NCBI RefSeq assembly: GCF_001927245.1
Contig: NZ_MJUX01000001.1
Location: forward strand, 1 to 64,000
Length of the DNA: 64,000 nucleotides
Direction: 5' to 3'
Origin: Acuticoccus yangtzensis
Lineage (GTDB): Bacteria; Pseudomonadota; Alphaproteobacteria; Rhizobiales; Amorphaceae
The stretch's first letter is position 1. Every line of letters begins with the position of its first letter. A program made the position numbers and the translations under genes. Below, in pieces: positions 8,689-19,069 of this stretch. Below the pieces are notes generated by a model, which had not been told where the DNA came from, made no database searches, and worked only from the letters and a program-made list of their open reading frames with translations.

Positions 8689-8844
8689 ATGATGTTCCGT
8701 ATTCGCCGCGCCATGAATGGATGGCTCGAGTATCGCCGCACCATTCACCAGTTATCCCGCCTGCCGGATCGCCAATTGAGCGACATCGGCGTGTTCCGAA
8801 ACGATATCAAATCTCTCGCACGGCAGCGCCGCGCGCAGATCTGA
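8689..8844 (+). CDS. DUF1127 small protein
   Basis: A 51-residue protein with the DUF1127 core YRRTIHQLSRLPDRQLSDIG followed by a basic tail. DUF1127 proteins are short and arginine-rich and are common in alphaproteobacteria; some have been linked to RNA turnover and to phosphate or carbon metabolism. The reading frame could begin at 8578, but the upstream 37 codons have no family similarity. The family starts close to the double ATG at 8689 and 8692, so 8689 is used. It converges with the lipoprotein gene, 21 bases apart. Confidence 0.75.
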   Translation: MMFRIRRAMNGWLEYRRTIHQLSRLPDRQLSDIGVFRNDIKSLARQRRAQI

Positions 8845-8865
8845 CCCCGGGCGGCCGCCGGTGCG

Positions 8866-9489
8866 TCAGGTGGCCGGAGATTTGGCGAACCAGGCGTCGA
8901 GCCGCAGAATGTCCGGCTCGGCGCCGTTGGGAGAGGGCCAGGAATCGACCGCCCAAGGCTCGTCGGAGCCGATCAGAACCGCCGTCGCGTGGGGATAGCG
9001 CCCGTCGAGGAAATAGCCGCGGGCGACGGGGCTTCCCACCGTGTGGTGCTTCAAGAGGCCCGCCTTCTGCGCCACCATCATGTAGCTCGTGGTGTTGGTG
9101 GCCTCATCGATGCAGTCCATCTGCCCGGCGACGCGCGCGTTCTTCAGGTCGAGCCCGCCCACGTCGTCCTGCGAGCCCACGGTGGCCGCGACCCGCGTTT
9201 CCGCCCAGGCGATCATCCGCGCCACACCGGCCCGCTCCTCGGCCGCCGAGCCGGACCCGATGAGCGCGGCCATCTGACGAAGATCCGCATCGCCGAAGGT
9301 GAAGGTGGTCTTGTAGTAGCAGCCGAAGCCGTGACAGACGACGACGCGGCCGATATCGCGCGGGGCCACGCCCCCGTGCGCGGCGTACCAGGTGGACGGC
9401 TTGGCCGCGTGAAGGTCCGAACAGGCGGCCACCAGCGGCAGCACGAGGGCCGCGAGGGCGAGGCGAATCCAAGGCGCAATCGGCGTCAT
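8866..9489 (-). CDS. Putative lipoprotein, conserved hypothetical
   Basis: A 207-residue protein with a lipoprotein signal peptide: a hydrophobic stretch followed by LVAAC, with C23 as the likely lipidated residue. After processing it would be attached to a periplasmic membrane face. The mature part contains VVVCHGFGCYYKTTFTFGDA, MDCIDEATNTTSYM and GYFLDGRYPHATAVLI, so at least three further cysteines and a conserved aspartate-rich patch. I do not recognise an enzymatic family. It is transcribed away from trmFO, and the two share the spacer 9490-9657. Confidence 0.7.
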   Translation of the reverse strand: MTPIAPWIRLALAALVLPLVAACSDLHAAKPSTWYAAHGGVAPRDIGRVVVCHGFGCYYKTTFTFGDADLRQMAALIGSGSAAEERAGVARMIAWAETRVAATVGSQDDVGGLDLKNARVAGQMDCIDEATNTTSYMMVAQKAGLLKHHTVGSPVARGYFLDGRYPHATAVLIGSDEPWAVDSWPSPNGAEPDILRLDAWFAKSPAT

Positions 9490-9657
9490 GCCGGACCTTT
9501 AGCGGCACCGGCCGTCCTCTGTCTTGCCGAACCGCGGCCGCGCGGGCGCCATCCACACACAGGTGCGTGAGACCTCAGCCGGTCCGAGGTGCCGTCAGAG
9601 GCGCAAAACCGGCAGCCCACTCTTGCGGCGGGCTGGCGCGATCTCCATCATGGGGCC

Positions 9658-11043
9658 ATGGCAGACATTGACGTGATTGGCGGCGGACTCGCCGGGTCGG
9701 AAGCAGCGTGGCAACTCGCCGAAGCGGGCGTGAAGGTGCGCCTGTTCGAGATGCGCCCCGTGCGCACCACGGCGGCCCACAAGACCGGGTCGCTGGCCGA
9801 GCTCGTCTGCTCCAACTCCTTCCGGTCGGACGATGCGGCCTCCAACGCCGTCGGCCTCCTCCATGCCGAACTGCGCGACATGGGGTCGATCATCCTGCGC
9901 TCGGCCGACGCCAATCAGGTTCCGGCCGGCGGCGCGCTGGCGGTCGACCGTGAAGGGTTCTCCGCCGCCGTCGCCGCGGCGATCGAAGGCCACCCCAACA
10001 TCACCATCGTGCGCGAGGAGATCACGGCGCTCCCCACGGGTCCCGCCATCGTCGCCACAGGCCCGTTGACGTCCGACGCGCTGGCCGAGGCGATCACCGC
10101 CGCCACCGGCGCCGACGCGCTCGCCTTCTTCGACGCGATCGCCCCCATCGTCTACCGCGAGACGGTGAACATGGACGTGGCCTGGTTCCAGTCGCGCTAC
10201 GACAAGCCCGGCCCCGGCGGCACCGGCAAGGACTACCTCAACTGCCCGATGGACCGGGACCAGTACGAGACCTTCATCGACGCGCTGCTCGAGGCCGACC
10301 GGGTCGACTTCCACGAGTTCGAAGGCACGCCCTATTTCGACGGGTGCCTGCCGATCGAGGTGATGGCCGAGCGCGGGCGCGAAACGCTGCGCCATGGGCC
10401 GATGAAGCCGATCGGCCTCACCAACCCGCACAACCCGACCGTGAAGGCGCACGCCATCGTCCAGCTTCGCCAGGACAATGCGCTCGGCACACTCTACAAC
10501 ATGGTCGGCTTCCAGACGAAGCTGCGCTACGGCGCTCAGGCGGAGATCTTCCGCCTCATTCCGGGGCTGGAAAAGGCCGAATTTGCCCGCCTCGGCGGAC
10601 TTCACCGCAACACCTATATCGATTCGCCCCGCCTGCTCGACCAGACGCTGCGGCTGAAGTCCTCGCCCAACCTGCGCTTTGCGGGCCAGGTGTCGGGCTG
10701 CGAGGGCTATGTGGAAGCCTCCGCCACCGGGCTGATGGCCGGCCGCTTCGCCGCCGCCGAACTGACCGGCGGCCACCTCGCCCCTCCCCCGCAGACGACG
10801 GCGATGGGCGCTCTTCTGGCCCACATCACCGGTGGTCATTTGTCGCATGAAACGTCCGGGCCGCGCTCCTACCAGCCGATGAACGTGAACTTCGGCCTGT
10901 TCCCGCCGGTGGAGCCCGTCGCCACGGGCAAGAAAGGGCGCGGACAGAAAAAGGCCGGCCGCAAAGCCGCCTACACGGAGCGCGCCCGGCTGGACTTCTC
11001 CACATGGCGCACCGGCGCCCCGGCGAGCGAAGCGGCGGAGTAG
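9658..11043 (+). CDS. trmFO: Methylenetetrahydrofolate--tRNA-(uracil-5-)-methyltransferase
   Basis: This flavoprotein methylates U54 in the T-loop of tRNAs with methylenetetrahydrofolate as carbon donor and FAD/NAD(P)H as reductant. The start [20 protein letters not shown] is the FAD-binding Rossmann motif. [47 protein letters not shown] and [16 protein letters not shown] are diagnostic of the family. The ATG at 9658 is chosen because it begins this domain; the upstream 23 codons are unrelated. The 461-residue length is normal. The C-terminus carries a lysine-rich extension. Confidence 0.95.
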   Translation: MADIDVIGGGLAGSEAAWQLAEAGVKVRLFEMRPVRTTAAHKTGSLAELVCSNSFRSDDAASNAVGLLHAELRDMGSIILRSADANQVPAGGALAVDREGFSAAVAAAIEGHPNITIVREEITALPTGPAIVATGPLTSDALAEAITAATGADALAFFDAIAPIVYRETVNMDVAWFQSRYDKPGPGGTGKDYLNCPMDRDQYETFIDALLEADRVDFHEFEGTPYFDGCLPIEVMAERGRETLRHGPMKPIGLTNPHNPTVKAHAIVQLRQDNALGTLYNMVGFQTKLRYGAQAEIFRLIPGLEKAEFARLGGLHRNTYIDSPRLLDQTLRLKSSPNLRFAGQVSGCEGYVEASATGLMAGRFAAAELTGGHLAPPPQTTAMGALLAHITGGHLSHETSGPRSYQPMNVNFGLFPPVEPVATGKKGRGQKKAGRKAAYTERARLDFSTWRTGAPASEAAE

Positions 11044-11228
11044 CCGCGCATTTTATCGTCCTGTTAAGGTGTTATGCTTTCACTGCGGCTCAGAAGTGTC
11101 ACTAACGATCGGTTGACGCCTTCGCAGCGATTGCAAGACGCTGTATAAGTACGCATTGATCCTCACAGTTGGGGATCGATCCTCCAGTCGAGGCCAGCGA
11201 TCCGCGACGGCCGATAACGGAATAGAGT

Positions 11229-12383
11229 ATGCGCATGGCCGTGACGGACCCGTCTGTACACTACCGTGACATCGTGAACTCGCTCACCGCGGCGGTTCTC
11301 GTTCTCGATTCCAAGCTCACGGTGCAGTTCGCCAATCTGTCCTTCTACCAGCTCTTCGGCGGCACGGAGGCCGAGACGCTCGGCTACTCCATCTTCGACA
11401 TCAACGAAGCCGTCTGGTGCGAGCCGCAGCTCCGCTCGCTGCTCGAATCCGTCGTGCCTCACGATGTCGACGTCCGCGGCTACAAGCTGGAGCAGACTTT
11501 CCCGGTCATCGGTGCGCGGGTTCTCAACATCTCCGCCCGCCGCGTGTCGCGCGAAGGCGCCGTCACCGAGCAGGTGCTGGTGAAGATGGAGGACGTCACC
11601 AACGCCGTCCTCGCCAGCCGTGCCGCGGCCGAAAGCGTCGAGAAGACCCATGCGATGATGACCGAGGTCCATCACCGCGTGAAAAACAACATCGCCTCGA
11701 TCCTCTCCATGCTGCGCATCGAGGGCCGGCAGCTCGAAGACGATGCGGGCAAGGAAGTGCTGCAGCGCATCGCGCTACGCGTGGAGTCGATGGGCTCCCT
11801 CTACGAACTCCTCGCCATCAACGACAACACCGGCATCGTTCGCCTCCGCCCCTATTTCGAGCGCGTCTGCCACGCCATCGAACACATGGCGAGCGCGGAG
11901 AACATGGGCTGGTCCATCGAGGTTCGCGGCGACGATCTCCCCGTCTCGATCGACGATGCGATCGCCCTCGGCGCCGTCGTCAACGAGCTGGTGGCGAACG
12001 CCGCCAAATATGCCTTCAACGGGCGGCAGGATATCGGCTCGATCCGCGTCCACATGCTGGACCGCGGCGACGAGATCCACATCACCGTCACCGACAACGG
12101 CATCGGCTTCGACAAGGACCAGGTGGACCCGAAGTCGACCGGCCTCGGCATGCGGCTGGTGGACATGTATCTCGGCGCGCTGGAAGGTGAGATCGAGCGC
12201 GAGAGCGGGCCGATGGGCACCTCCTGCTTCATCCGCGTGCCGAACCGCACGCGCAGCACCGAGTTCGCGTCGAGCGGCACCATCACGGCCCCGCGCGCCT
12301 CGCGCCGCACCGCCGTCGTCGCCCCGGACCGGCGGATGAACGGCCGGGCCGATCACCGCGCCGGCGCCACCGCCGCCGAATAA
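11229..12383 (+). CDS. PAS-domain sensor histidine kinase, HisKA_2 type
   Basis: A 384-residue soluble kinase with no membrane segment. Residues about 10-115 form a PAS domain (IVNSLTAAVLVLDSKLTVQF). Residues about 140-225 are a HisKA_2 dimerisation domain with the phospho-acceptor in EVHHRVKNNIASILSML (H149). Residues about 250-340 are the HATPase with the N box VNELVANAAKYAF, the G1 box DNGIGFD and GLGMRLVDM. This class is common in alphaproteobacteria, often in general stress or light signalling. No response regulator is adjacent, so it is an orphan here. The C-terminal 45 residues are basic and low-complexity. The alternative start at codon 3 is possible. Confidence 0.9.
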   Translation: MRMAVTDPSVHYRDIVNSLTAAVLVLDSKLTVQFANLSFYQLFGGTEAETLGYSIFDINEAVWCEPQLRSLLESVVPHDVDVRGYKLEQTFPVIGARVLNISARRVSREGAVTEQVLVKMEDVTNAVLASRAAAESVEKTHAMMTEVHHRVKNNIASILSMLRIEGRQLEDDAGKEVLQRIALRVESMGSLYELLAINDNTGIVRLRPYFERVCHAIEHMASAENMGWSIEVRGDDLPVSIDDAIALGAVVNELVANAAKYAFNGRQDIGSIRVHMLDRGDEIHITVTDNGIGFDKDQVDPKSTGLGMRLVDMYLGALEGEIERESGPMGTSCFIRVPNRTRSTEFASSGTITAPRASRRTAVVAPDRRMNGRADHRAGATAAE

Positions 12384-12489
12384 GGCACCGCGCCCCCCGC
12401 CCGGCTGACGGCTCCGCACGGCGGTCGCGACATCACGAGGCATGCCATGTGCGGCGTGCCTCGTCTCACGTCGTGGCTAACGACATCTC

Positions 12490-13419
12490 TCAGCTCAGGA
12501 AGTCGCGGATCGCCTCGATGCTGAAGCGGTCCCACAAGAGCGGCGCGTGCCCCTCATCCGGGATGACGAGCGCCGTCAGGTCGCGGTGGCGGCGGCGCAT
12601 CGCCTCCACCGTGGCGGCGGACAAAAGATCCGAATGGGCACCGCGCACGATCATCACCGGCTTGTCCGCCAGCGCCTCGAAACCCGGCCAGAAGTCCGGC
12701 GCGGGCTGGTCGGCCGTATAGCCGCGCACCGTCCCGGCCAACGCGGGATCGAAACTCAGCGTCACCCCTCCCGCGTCATTCTCGGCCGCGAGCTGGTGCG
12801 CCGCACGCAGCCACTTCTCATGCGTCAGATGCGGGAATTGCGGGCCCCAAGCCTCGGTCAGGTAGTCGGCGAGGGCCTCGAATGAGGCGTGATCCATCAC
12901 CGCACCGATGCCGCCGGCGATCCGTGCCAGACCGCGCCGCTCGATGATCGGCCCAATGTCGTTCAGAACCGCGCGCTCGATCCGCTCAGGCGCGGCCATC
13001 GCCATCAACATCGTGATGAGGCCGCCGCGCGATGTGCCGACGAGCTGCGCCCGTTCGATGCCCCAGGCGTCGAGGCAGGCGACGACGTCTTCCAGCTCCT
13101 GCAGCACGTTGTAGGTGGAAGGGTCCGCCCAGCCCGATGCGCCGCGGCCGCGCAGGTCCAGCGCATAGACCCGGCGCGGCCGACCGCCTCGCGCCGAGGA
13201 CAGCGCTTCGGCCAGACAGCCGAAGTCGCGGCAGTTGCGGCTGAGGCCCGGCAGGCAGACCACCGGCACAGGATCGCCCTTCGGACCATAGACCCGCGCG
13301 CTCAGCGTGGTGCCGTCCCGCGCCGTCACGGTGGTGGTGGTCACACTGGTCGTGGTGACGGTGCGTTTGGCGGCGGAGGTGGGCGCGGGCGCGGTGGTAA
13401 GACGTACAGCCGCAGTCAT
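12490..13419 (-). CDS. Alpha/beta hydrolase
   Basis: A 309-residue alpha/beta-hydrolase-fold protein. The nucleophile elbow is VGTSRGGLITML (serine). The acid is probably in VRGAHSDLLS and the histidine in PDEGHAPLLWD, so the triad is complete. PVVCLPGLSRNCRDF supplies the oxyanion region, and ALDLRGRGASGWAD is typical of the family. The first about 35 residues are threonine-rich and low-complexity, so translation may begin later. It starts 5 bases after the stop of the lytic transglycosylase and is probably its operon partner. The substrate is unknown. Confidence 0.85.
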   Translation of the reverse strand: MTAAVRLTTAPAPTSAAKRTVTTTSVTTTTVTARDGTTLSARVYGPKGDPVPVVCLPGLSRNCRDFGCLAEALSSARGGRPRRVYALDLRGRGASGWADPSTYNVLQELEDVVACLDAWGIERAQLVGTSRGGLITMLMAMAAPERIERAVLNDIGPIIERRGLARIAGGIGAVMDHASFEALADYLTEAWGPQFPHLTHEKWLRAAHQLAAENDAGGVTLSFDPALAGTVRGYTADQPAPDFWPGFEALADKPVMIVRGAHSDLLSAATVEAMRRRHRDLTALVIPDEGHAPLLWDRFSIEAIRDFLS

Positions 13420-13424
13420 GACGG

Positions 13425-15896
13425 TCAGCTCGGCCTCCCTCGCGTCAGATCCGTCTTGATGGCGAGCCGCCCGGTCCCGAGGGCCTCGCGATAGACCTGA
13501 ACATTTTCCAACACGCGCTGCACATAATTGCGCGTCTCCGGATAGGGAATATCCTCAACCCAGGTGACCGCGTCGACCCCCGGATCGCGCGGATCCCCGA
13601 AACGTTCGATCCATTCGCGCACACGTCCGGCACCGGCATTATAGGCGGCGAAGGTGAGGATATAGGACCCGTCGAAGTTGCCGAGGCGCTTGGCGAGGTA
13701 GGCCGCGCCCAAGGTGGCGTTGTAGCCGGGATCGCTCGTCAACTTGGTGGGGGAATGGCCGAGCCCCAGTTCGCGCGCCAGGGACGAGGCGGTGTTGGGC
13801 ATCACCTGCATCAGGCCGCGCGCACCCACCGGGCTGACGGCGCCCGGATTGAACTCCGATTCCTGTCGCGCGATGGCGTAGACCACGGCGCGGTCGAGGC
13901 CGTTCGGGATCGTCGCATTGCGCGGAATGGCCGAGGTGGGATAGGCGAGCTGGCCGACGTCGAGACCGCGCCGTTGCGCCTCCTTGGCGACGCGCAAGGC
14001 CAGATGCGGATAGCCCGCCTCCTCCGCGAGCTCGGCCGTCATCACCGCCTGCCCCGCGGTCGGCACGGTCTCGGCCAGGTGGTCGAGCAGCGTTGCGATG
14101 CGGTGGCGGTGACCCGCCTTGATGAGCCGGCGCACCGCCTCGGCCACCTCGTTACGCCCGAAGGCCGCCCGGTCGGACGGACCCGGTGACGGCGCCCGGC
14201 CGACGCCGGTGCCCGATGTGCCGAGCTCGGCCCGCGCAAGCTGTCCATAATAGGTGAAGCCGAAGCGGGCGGCCTCGTTATAGGCGGTGCGCGCCTCGCC
14301 GGTGCGGCCGGCCATCGCCGCCGCGCGGCCGCGCCAATAGGCGGCGCGCGACAGGGACAGCGGCGTGGTCGCAACGCGCTCCAGCTCGGCGAAGTGTCGC
14401 TCGGCGCGCGCCCCGTCGTTCAGGTAGCGCATGGCGAACCAGCCGGCGTGATAGGCCTGATCCGCCTTCTCCACATTGCCTTCCGCGAAGCCGATGGAGA
14501 CGAGCTTGTAGGCCCGCCGCCCGTCGCCCTTCTCGGCCAGCATGCGCGCCACGATGCGCGTCTCCACCCACCAGGCGTCGCGGTCGACGATGTCGCCGGT
14601 GGAGGCGCTCTCGATCAGGCGCGCGGCGGCTTCGAGGTCGTCCGCCCGCCGCTCATGCTCGATCTGGGCGAGGCGGTAGCCGGGGCGGCGGCGCAGGTCC
14701 GCCGGCACCGCGGCAAGGCGCCGCCCGGCGTCGCCGGAATTGGTGGCGACGGCGACGCGCGCATCGAGGTAGGCGCGCGGACCGTCGCCGAGGCGCCCGC
14801 GCAGCGCCCGCGCCTCGTCGAAGCGGTTGTTGGCCACCAGCTTGTCGACGCGTTCCAGATGATCGTCGATGGTGAGGCGCGCGGCGAAATCGTCCACATA
14901 GGCCGCCTGCAGCCCGGTGCCGAGGCTTTGGGAATGCCAGATCGAGCGCACCAGCTTCATCGCCCCGCCGGTGTCGCCCTTGGCCATCATCGCCTTGGCG
15001 AGAAGGCGCGCCCCCACGTTGGACGTCGCCTGCCCGCCCATCACGCGGATGACGGTGTCGGCGTCCGGGTTCTCGCGCGACAGGGCGGCCTCGGCCATGG
15101 TGCGCACCATGCGCGGCTCCGGCCACGCCGCGGCGCGCGCGCCATAGTCGGCTATCATCGCGGAGGTGAGTTCGGTGGTGCCGGAGCGGACCAGGAAATA
15201 GTCGACGATCATCTGGTCCAGAGGGTCGGACAGGCCGTTGCGGCGGCGGATCGCCTCCTCGTAACGGTCGGCCTTCAAGGCATCGAGGGCGCCCTGCAGG
15301 TTGCTGGACTGGCGCCCCTCGGCGAGGAAGGGCGAAGGCCCGCCGCGCGGGTTCGTATGACCGGCGAGAAGGGGTGACGCGGCCGCGGGTGCGGGCCTCG
15401 CCGCCGCCGTCACCGCCGGGGCGACGGGGTGGGCGCGGGCGGCGGCCGCGGCGATGGAGGCGACAGGCGGGGCGATCTCCCCTCCGGTGGCGGCCTGCTC
15501 GGCAGCGGCGAAGAGAGATTTCAGGGGACCGGCATCGGCGCGGGCGGCAAAAGCATTTGCCGAGAGCGGCACGGCGCGGCCATTCTCGACACGGCCGATG
15601 ATCTTCACGTCAGGCACCGCTCCGCCGCCGCGCCGGGGATGGTGATCGGGGACGGGCACGCGGTCGGCGACCGTCGTCAAGCCGTCGGGCCCGGCGGAGA
15701 TCGCGTGGGCGAGCGTGCCGAGCGGGGTCGCCAGAGGGGCCGCGGCGGCGCCGGAGGCACCCACGACCGACACCACCGCGCCGGAAACGACGGCGCAGGA
15801 CAAGACGGCGCTTGAAATCATCGCGCCCGAGAAAAAAGCCGGGCCGCCCAAGGCACGTGCCGAAAGCGTGACCCAATTCACAACGCCAACCCGCAT
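13425..15896 (-). CDS. Soluble lytic murein transglycosylase (SLT family)
   Basis: An 823-residue periplasmic peptidoglycan hydrolase that cleaves the MurNAc-GlcNAc bond with formation of 1,6-anhydroMurNAc. The N-terminus has a hydrophobic, alanine-rich export segment. The middle is a long alpha-helical superhelix of repeats, as in Slt70. The C-terminal catalytic domain contains [20 protein letters not shown] with catalytic E679, then [18 protein letters not shown] and [19 protein letters not shown]. The frame extends to a TTG at 15977, but the ATG at 15896 immediately precedes the signal-peptide-like stretch and is preferred. The gene is divergent from dapA and is followed 5 bases later by the alpha/beta hydrolase gene. 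Confidence 0.92.
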   Translation of the reverse strand: MRVGVVNWVTLSARALGGPAFFSGAMISSAVLSCAVVSGAVVSVVGASGAAAAPLATPLGTLAHAISAGPDGLTTVADRVPVPDHHPRRGGGAVPDVKIIGRVENGRAVPLSANAFAARADAGPLKSLFAAAEQAATGGEIAPPVASIAAAAARAHPVAPAVTAAARPAPAAASPLLAGHTNPRGGPSPFLAEGRQSSNLQGALDALKADRYEEAIRRRNGLSDPLDQMIVDYFLVRSGTTELTSAMIADYGARAAAWPEPRMVRTMAEAALSRENPDADTVIRVMGGQATSNVGARLLAKAMMAKGDTGGAMKLVRSIWHSQSLGTGLQAAYVDDFAARLTIDDHLERVDKLVANNRFDEARALRGRLGDGPRAYLDARVAVATNSGDAGRRLAAVPADLRRRPGYRLAQIEHERRADDLEAAARLIESASTGDIVDRDAWWVETRIVARMLAEKGDGRRAYKLVSIGFAEGNVEKADQAYHAGWFAMRYLNDGARAERHFAELERVATTPLSLSRAAYWRGRAAAMAGRTGEARTAYNEAARFGFTYYGQLARAELGTSGTGVGRAPSPGPSDRAAFGRNEVAEAVRRLIKAGHRHRIATLLDHLAETVPTAGQAVMTAELAEEAGYPHLALRVAKEAQRRGLDVGQLAYPTSAIPRNATIPNGLDRAVVYAIARQESEFNPGAVSPVGARGLMQVMPNTASSLARELGLGHSPTKLTSDPGYNATLGAAYLAKRLGNFDGSYILTFAAYNAGAGRVREWIERFGDPRDPGVDAVTWVEDIPYPETRNYVQRVLENVQVYREALGTGRLAIKTDLTRGRPS

Positions 15897-16034
15897 TGCG
15901 TCCCCCAATACGCCGGTACAACAAACATCCGGTATCGCATCTGGCTTACCTTTTCGGTAACGGATAGCCCCAAGCAACGGGCGGTCCTGGCGCCAGCCAC
16001 GCCGGAACCGTTACCCAACAAGAAAGGCCCGGCC

Positions 16035-16910
16035 ATGTTCAAGGGATCAATTCCCGCACTCGTCACACCGTTTCGTGACGGAGCGGTCGATGAGAAAGCG
16101 TTCATCGACCATGTGGAGTGGCAAATTGCCGAAGGATCTCATGGCCTTGTGCCGGTGGGCACCACAGGCGAGTCGCCCACTCTGACCCATGACGAGCACC
16201 GCCAGGTCGTGGAGATGTGCGTCGAGGTCGCGGCGGGCCGTGTTCCGGTGATCGCCGGTGCCGGGTCCAACTCCACGCGCGAGGCGATCTCGCTGGTGGA
16301 GCATGCAGAGAGCGTCGGCGCGACGGCGGTCCTAGTGGTCACCCCCTACTACAACAAGCCGAATCAGGCGGGGCTGAAGGCGCACTATGCGGCGATCGCA
16401 TCGTCGACCAGCCTGCCCATCATCATCTACAACATCCCCGGCCGCTCGGTGATCGACATGAGCGTCGAGACGATGGCGGAGCTTGCGGCCGAGCACGTCA
16501 ACATCGTCGGCGTGAAGGATGCGACGGCGAACCTGTTGCGCCCGTCGCGCCAGCGGGCGGCGTGCGGCGAGGCCTTCATCCAGCTCTCCGGCGAGGACGG
16601 GACGGCGCTCGGCTTCAACGCGCAAGGCGGCGTCGGCTGCATCTCGGTGACGGCGAACGTCGCGCCGAAGCTGTGCGCCGCGTTCCAGAACGCCTGTCTC
16701 GCCGGCGACTATGCCACGGCGCTGAGCTATCAGGACAAGCTGATGCCGCTGCATGACGCGCTCTTCCTCGAGCCGTCGCCGGGGGGCACCAAATATGCGC
16801 TGGCGAAGCTGGGGCGGATGTCGGCGGAGATGCGGTTGCCGCTGGTGCCGGTGAGCGGCAAGACAGAGGCCGCGGTGGACAAGGCGCTCAGCCACGCCGG
16901 GCTCATTTAA
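16035..16910 (+). CDS. dapA: 4-hydroxy-tetrahydrodipicolinate synthase
   Basis: This 291-residue enzyme condenses pyruvate with aspartate semialdehyde at the entry to lysine and diaminopimelate synthesis. The Schiff-base lysine is in [10 protein letters not shown], the catalytic tyrosine in [10 protein letters not shown], and the substrate loop in [17 protein letters not shown]. Length is exactly that of the family. A purine-rich AAGAAAGG precedes the ATG. It heads a plus-strand run with a small secreted protein, smpB and an SDR; dapA-smpB linkage is common in alphaproteobacteria. Confidence 0.96.
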   Translation: MFKGSIPALVTPFRDGAVDEKAFIDHVEWQIAEGSHGLVPVGTTGESPTLTHDEHRQVVEMCVEVAAGRVPVIAGAGSNSTREAISLVEHAESVGATAVLVVTPYYNKPNQAGLKAHYAAIASSTSLPIIIYNIPGRSVIDMSVETMAELAAEHVNIVGVKDATANLLRPSRQRAACGEAFIQLSGEDGTALGFNAQGGVGCISVTANVAPKLCAAFQNACLAGDYATALSYQDKLMPLHDALFLEPSPGGTKYALAKLGRMSAEMRLPLVPVSGKTEAAVDKALSHAGLI

Positions 16911-16983
16911 CCTCGCCTTCTCTGGTCGCGGGGCGGCGGATCCTCTAGCATCGAGGCGGATCTGATCGGCGGCGGATGGGGCG

Positions 16984-17319
16984 ATGTGGCGACGAATGAT
17001 GCTGGCCCTCCTTTTCGCGGGGGCCTTTGCACCCCATGTGCTCATCGGCACCGCCGAAGCCCGCCCCGCCACCTGCTTTAACGACGATGAGGGCCGCTAC
17101 CGCTGCGATTTCCGTCAATTCGGCGGGGACGGCAGCTTCGTCGTGACCGCCGAGGGCCGGCCGGCCTACACCGTCTCCCTGTTCGAGCGCGGTGCGGCGG
17201 ACGGCTTTGCCGACTATGGCAACGGCAACATCGCGTTGCCGGGGCCGTTCTATCGGTCCGATCAGGACCGGGCCTGTTGGGTGTCAGACGCCACAGGTTT
17301 TTCCATCTGTGTCTATTAG
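16984..17319 (+). CDS. Small secreted protein, hypothetical
   Basis: A 111-residue protein with a clear signal peptide ([19 protein letters not shown], then likely cleavage near TAEA/R). The mature part is about 85 residues with four cysteines (TCFNDD, RYRCDF, RACWVSD, FSICVY), which could form two disulfides. I recognise no family; it resembles small beta-rich periplasmic proteins. It lies 73 bases after dapA and 23 bases before smpB in the same orientation. Confidence 0.7.
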   Translation: MWRRMMLALLFAGAFAPHVLIGTAEARPATCFNDDEGRYRCDFRQFGGDGSFVVTAEGRPAYTVSLFERGAADGFADYGNGNIALPGPFYRSDQDRACWVSDATGFSICVY

Positions 17320-17342
17320 AGGCCCGCTGTTCGAGACGACCT

Positions 17343-17816
17343 ATGGCGAAGAACCCCCACCCCGCCAACCGCGCCGTGGCCGAGAACCGCAAGGCCCGCT
17401 TCAACTACGAGATCCTGGAGGATGTCGAAGCCGGTATCGTCTTGGCTGGAACCGAGGTGAAGTCGCTGCGGGAAGGCCGCACGAACATCGCCGATTCCTA
17501 CGCGGGTGAGACGGGCGGAGAGCTGTGGCTCTACAACGCCTACATCCCCGAATACCAGCAGGCGAACCGCTTCAACCATGAAACGAAGCGCCCTCGCAAA
17601 CTTCTGCTGCACCGGCGCGAGATGAACAAGCTCATCGGCGCCGTGTCCCAGGACGGGCTGACGATCGTTCCGCTGAAGATGTACTTCAACGGGCGCGGCG
17701 TCGCGAAGGTGCAGCTCGGCCTTGCCAGGGGCAAGAAGACGCACGACAAGCGCGAGGCCTCCAAGCAGCGCGATTGGCAACGCGACAAGGCGCGCCTCCT
17801 GCGCGATCGCGGGTAG
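17343..17816 (+). CDS. smpB: SsrA-binding protein
   Basis: This 157-residue protein binds tmRNA and delivers it to stalled ribosomes for trans-translation. [50 protein letters not shown] and [20 protein letters not shown] are the family signatures, including the basic C-terminal tail that enters the mRNA channel. The ATG at 17343 matches the usual N-terminus; an upstream in-frame extension from 17277 is not conserved. The tmRNA gene itself was not seen in the window. Confidence 0.96.
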   Translation: MAKNPHPANRAVAENRKARFNYEILEDVEAGIVLAGTEVKSLREGRTNIADSYAGETGGELWLYNAYIPEYQQANRFNHETKRPRKLLLHRREMNKLIGAVSQDGLTIVPLKMYFNGRGVAKVQLGLARGKKTHDKREASKQRDWQRDKARLLRDRG

Positions 17817-17823
17817 CGGCGCG

Positions 17824-18732
17824 GTGGGCGGCCGCCCCTCCTCCTCCGCGCCGGCGCCGCGTTCGCCCGGCGACACGCCGCCGCCCCTCGTCATCGTCAC
17901 CGGTGCGTCGGGCGGGATCGGCCAGGCCCTGGCGGAACGGCTGGCGCGGCCGGGCCTCACGCTCGCCTTGATCGGCCGCAATCCGGAGGGCCTGCAACGC
18001 GCGCTGGAGGGTGTGGAACGGCGCGGCGGACGGGCGATCACCAGCCGGATCGACATCACCACCAGCGCCTTCCAGCACTGGGCCGACGACATCGCCGAGC
18101 GCTACGTCCTGAAGGGCCTCTACGCCAATGCGGGCCTCTCCGCCGGCCCGCCCCACAGCCGCGCGCTGGAAAGCGCCGAGGATACCGAACGGCTGGTGCG
18201 CACCAACCTCCTCGGCAACATCGCCTGCGTGCGGGTGGTGGTGGAGCGGATGCGCCGCCAGGCGATCACCGCGCGGATGAACCGGCACATCGCCCTCGTC
18301 GCCTCCGTGGCGGGGCTGATGCCGACGCCGGACCTTGCGGTCTACTCCGCCACCAAGGCCGGGCTCATCGCCTATGGCCACGCGCTGCGGCCGCGCCTGA
18401 AGGCGGACGGCATCTCGCTCACGGTGGTCTGCCCCGGCTTCGTCACCAGTCCCATGTCCGAGCGCCACAAAGGGTCCAAGCCGTTCGAGATCACGGCGGA
18501 GAAGGCGGCGCGCAAGATCGTCGCGGCGACGGAGGCCGGCCGCCGCACCACGGTGTTTCCGCTGCCTTTCAGGCTTCTGTCGATCAGCGAATCGCTGGCG
18601 CCAGGCGGGCTGATCGACCGCATCGTCCCCGCCTTCCGGGCCGAGATCGTGCCCGACCCGCGTGTCGAACCCGCATTCAAGTCCCGCCGCCTCGACCGCT
18701 CGCTGGCCGACGGCGCCCCGGAAGACGCCTGA
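17824..18732 (+). CDS. Short-chain dehydrogenase/reductase
   Basis: An NAD(P)-dependent oxidoreductase of about 302 residues. VIVTGASGGIGQALAERLA is the cofactor-binding glycine motif, LYANAGLSA the NAG motif, and LVASVAGL with YSATKAG the catalytic Ser-Tyr-Lys set. The frame is open from 17722, but the likely start is the GTG at 17824, 7 bases after the smpB stop. The C-terminal 60 residues (TTVFPLPFRLLSISES) form a hydrophobic extension seen in SDRs acting on lipid-like ketones such as 3-ketosphinganine reductases. This is only a resemblance, but it matters because the oxoamine synthase and polyketide synthase genes lie convergently just beyond it. The substrate is unproven. Confidence 0.82.
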   Translation: MGGRPSSSAPAPRSPGDTPPPLVIVTGASGGIGQALAERLARPGLTLALIGRNPEGLQRALEGVERRGGRAITSRIDITTSAFQHWADDIAERYVLKGLYANAGLSAGPPHSRALESAEDTERLVRTNLLGNIACVRVVVERMRRQAITARMNRHIALVASVAGLMPTPDLAVYSATKAGLIAYGHALRPRLKADGISLTVVCPGFVTSPMSERHKGSKPFEITAEKAARKIVAATEAGRRTTVFPLPFRLLSISESLAPGGLIDRIVPAFRAEIVPDPRVEPAFKSRRLDRSLADGAPEDA

Positions 18733-18798
18733 ACCGAAGGCTGCAGCCGCACCGCTTTGCGAGTCCAGCGAGGCGCTCACAAGGTTCGGGTCCCCTCA

Positions 18799-19028
18799 GC
18801 CTGATCGTCGGAGCCTGCCGTCACGCAAATTCTGGGGCCGGGCCGTGGTGCGCCGTCAAGGAGCCGAAGGCCGGCTTTAGCCGCTTGTCCTTGACGGTGT
18901 GCCGCGGCTCGGCCACGGGATGCAGCGTGATGGCAGGCTCCGGCGATCAGGCGGTCCCTGATCGCCAGAACTGCGCTGTTGCGCAGTTCTGTTCTTGCGA
19001 GGCCAAAGTCCGCAACAGCGGACTTTGG
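18799..19028. repeat. Array of nested inverted repeats (palindromic intergenic element)
   Basis: An outer pair of 28-base arms, 18799-18826 and 18925-18952, matches in 26 positions. Inside it lies a 10-base pair, ccgtcaagga (18853-18862) and tccttgacgg (18888-18897). The right outer arm pairs again with 18957-18966 (ggcgatcagg / cctgatcgcc). Two perfect hairpins follow: cagaactgcgc-tgtt-gcgcagttctg (18966-18991) and ccaaagtccg-n6-cggactttgg (19003-19028). The array fills the space between the convergent SDR and oxoamine synthase genes. Some hairpins may terminate transcription, but the density suggests a mobile palindromic element family such as REP/BIME-type sequences. Confidence 0.75.
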
Positions 19029-19069
19029 TGAGCCCGGAGCCCGCCGGAGGCTACAGCGCCTCGCCGACC

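Noticed and set aside
11044-11228. Sigma-70 promoter (ttgacg ... tataag) before the histidine kinase
   Set aside because: The spacing between the two hexamers is 25 bases, too long for a sigma-70 promoter.
15897-15977. TTG start at 15977 for the lytic transglycosylase
   Set aside because: The extra 27 residues precede the export segment and have no signal-peptide character; the ATG at 15896 fits better.
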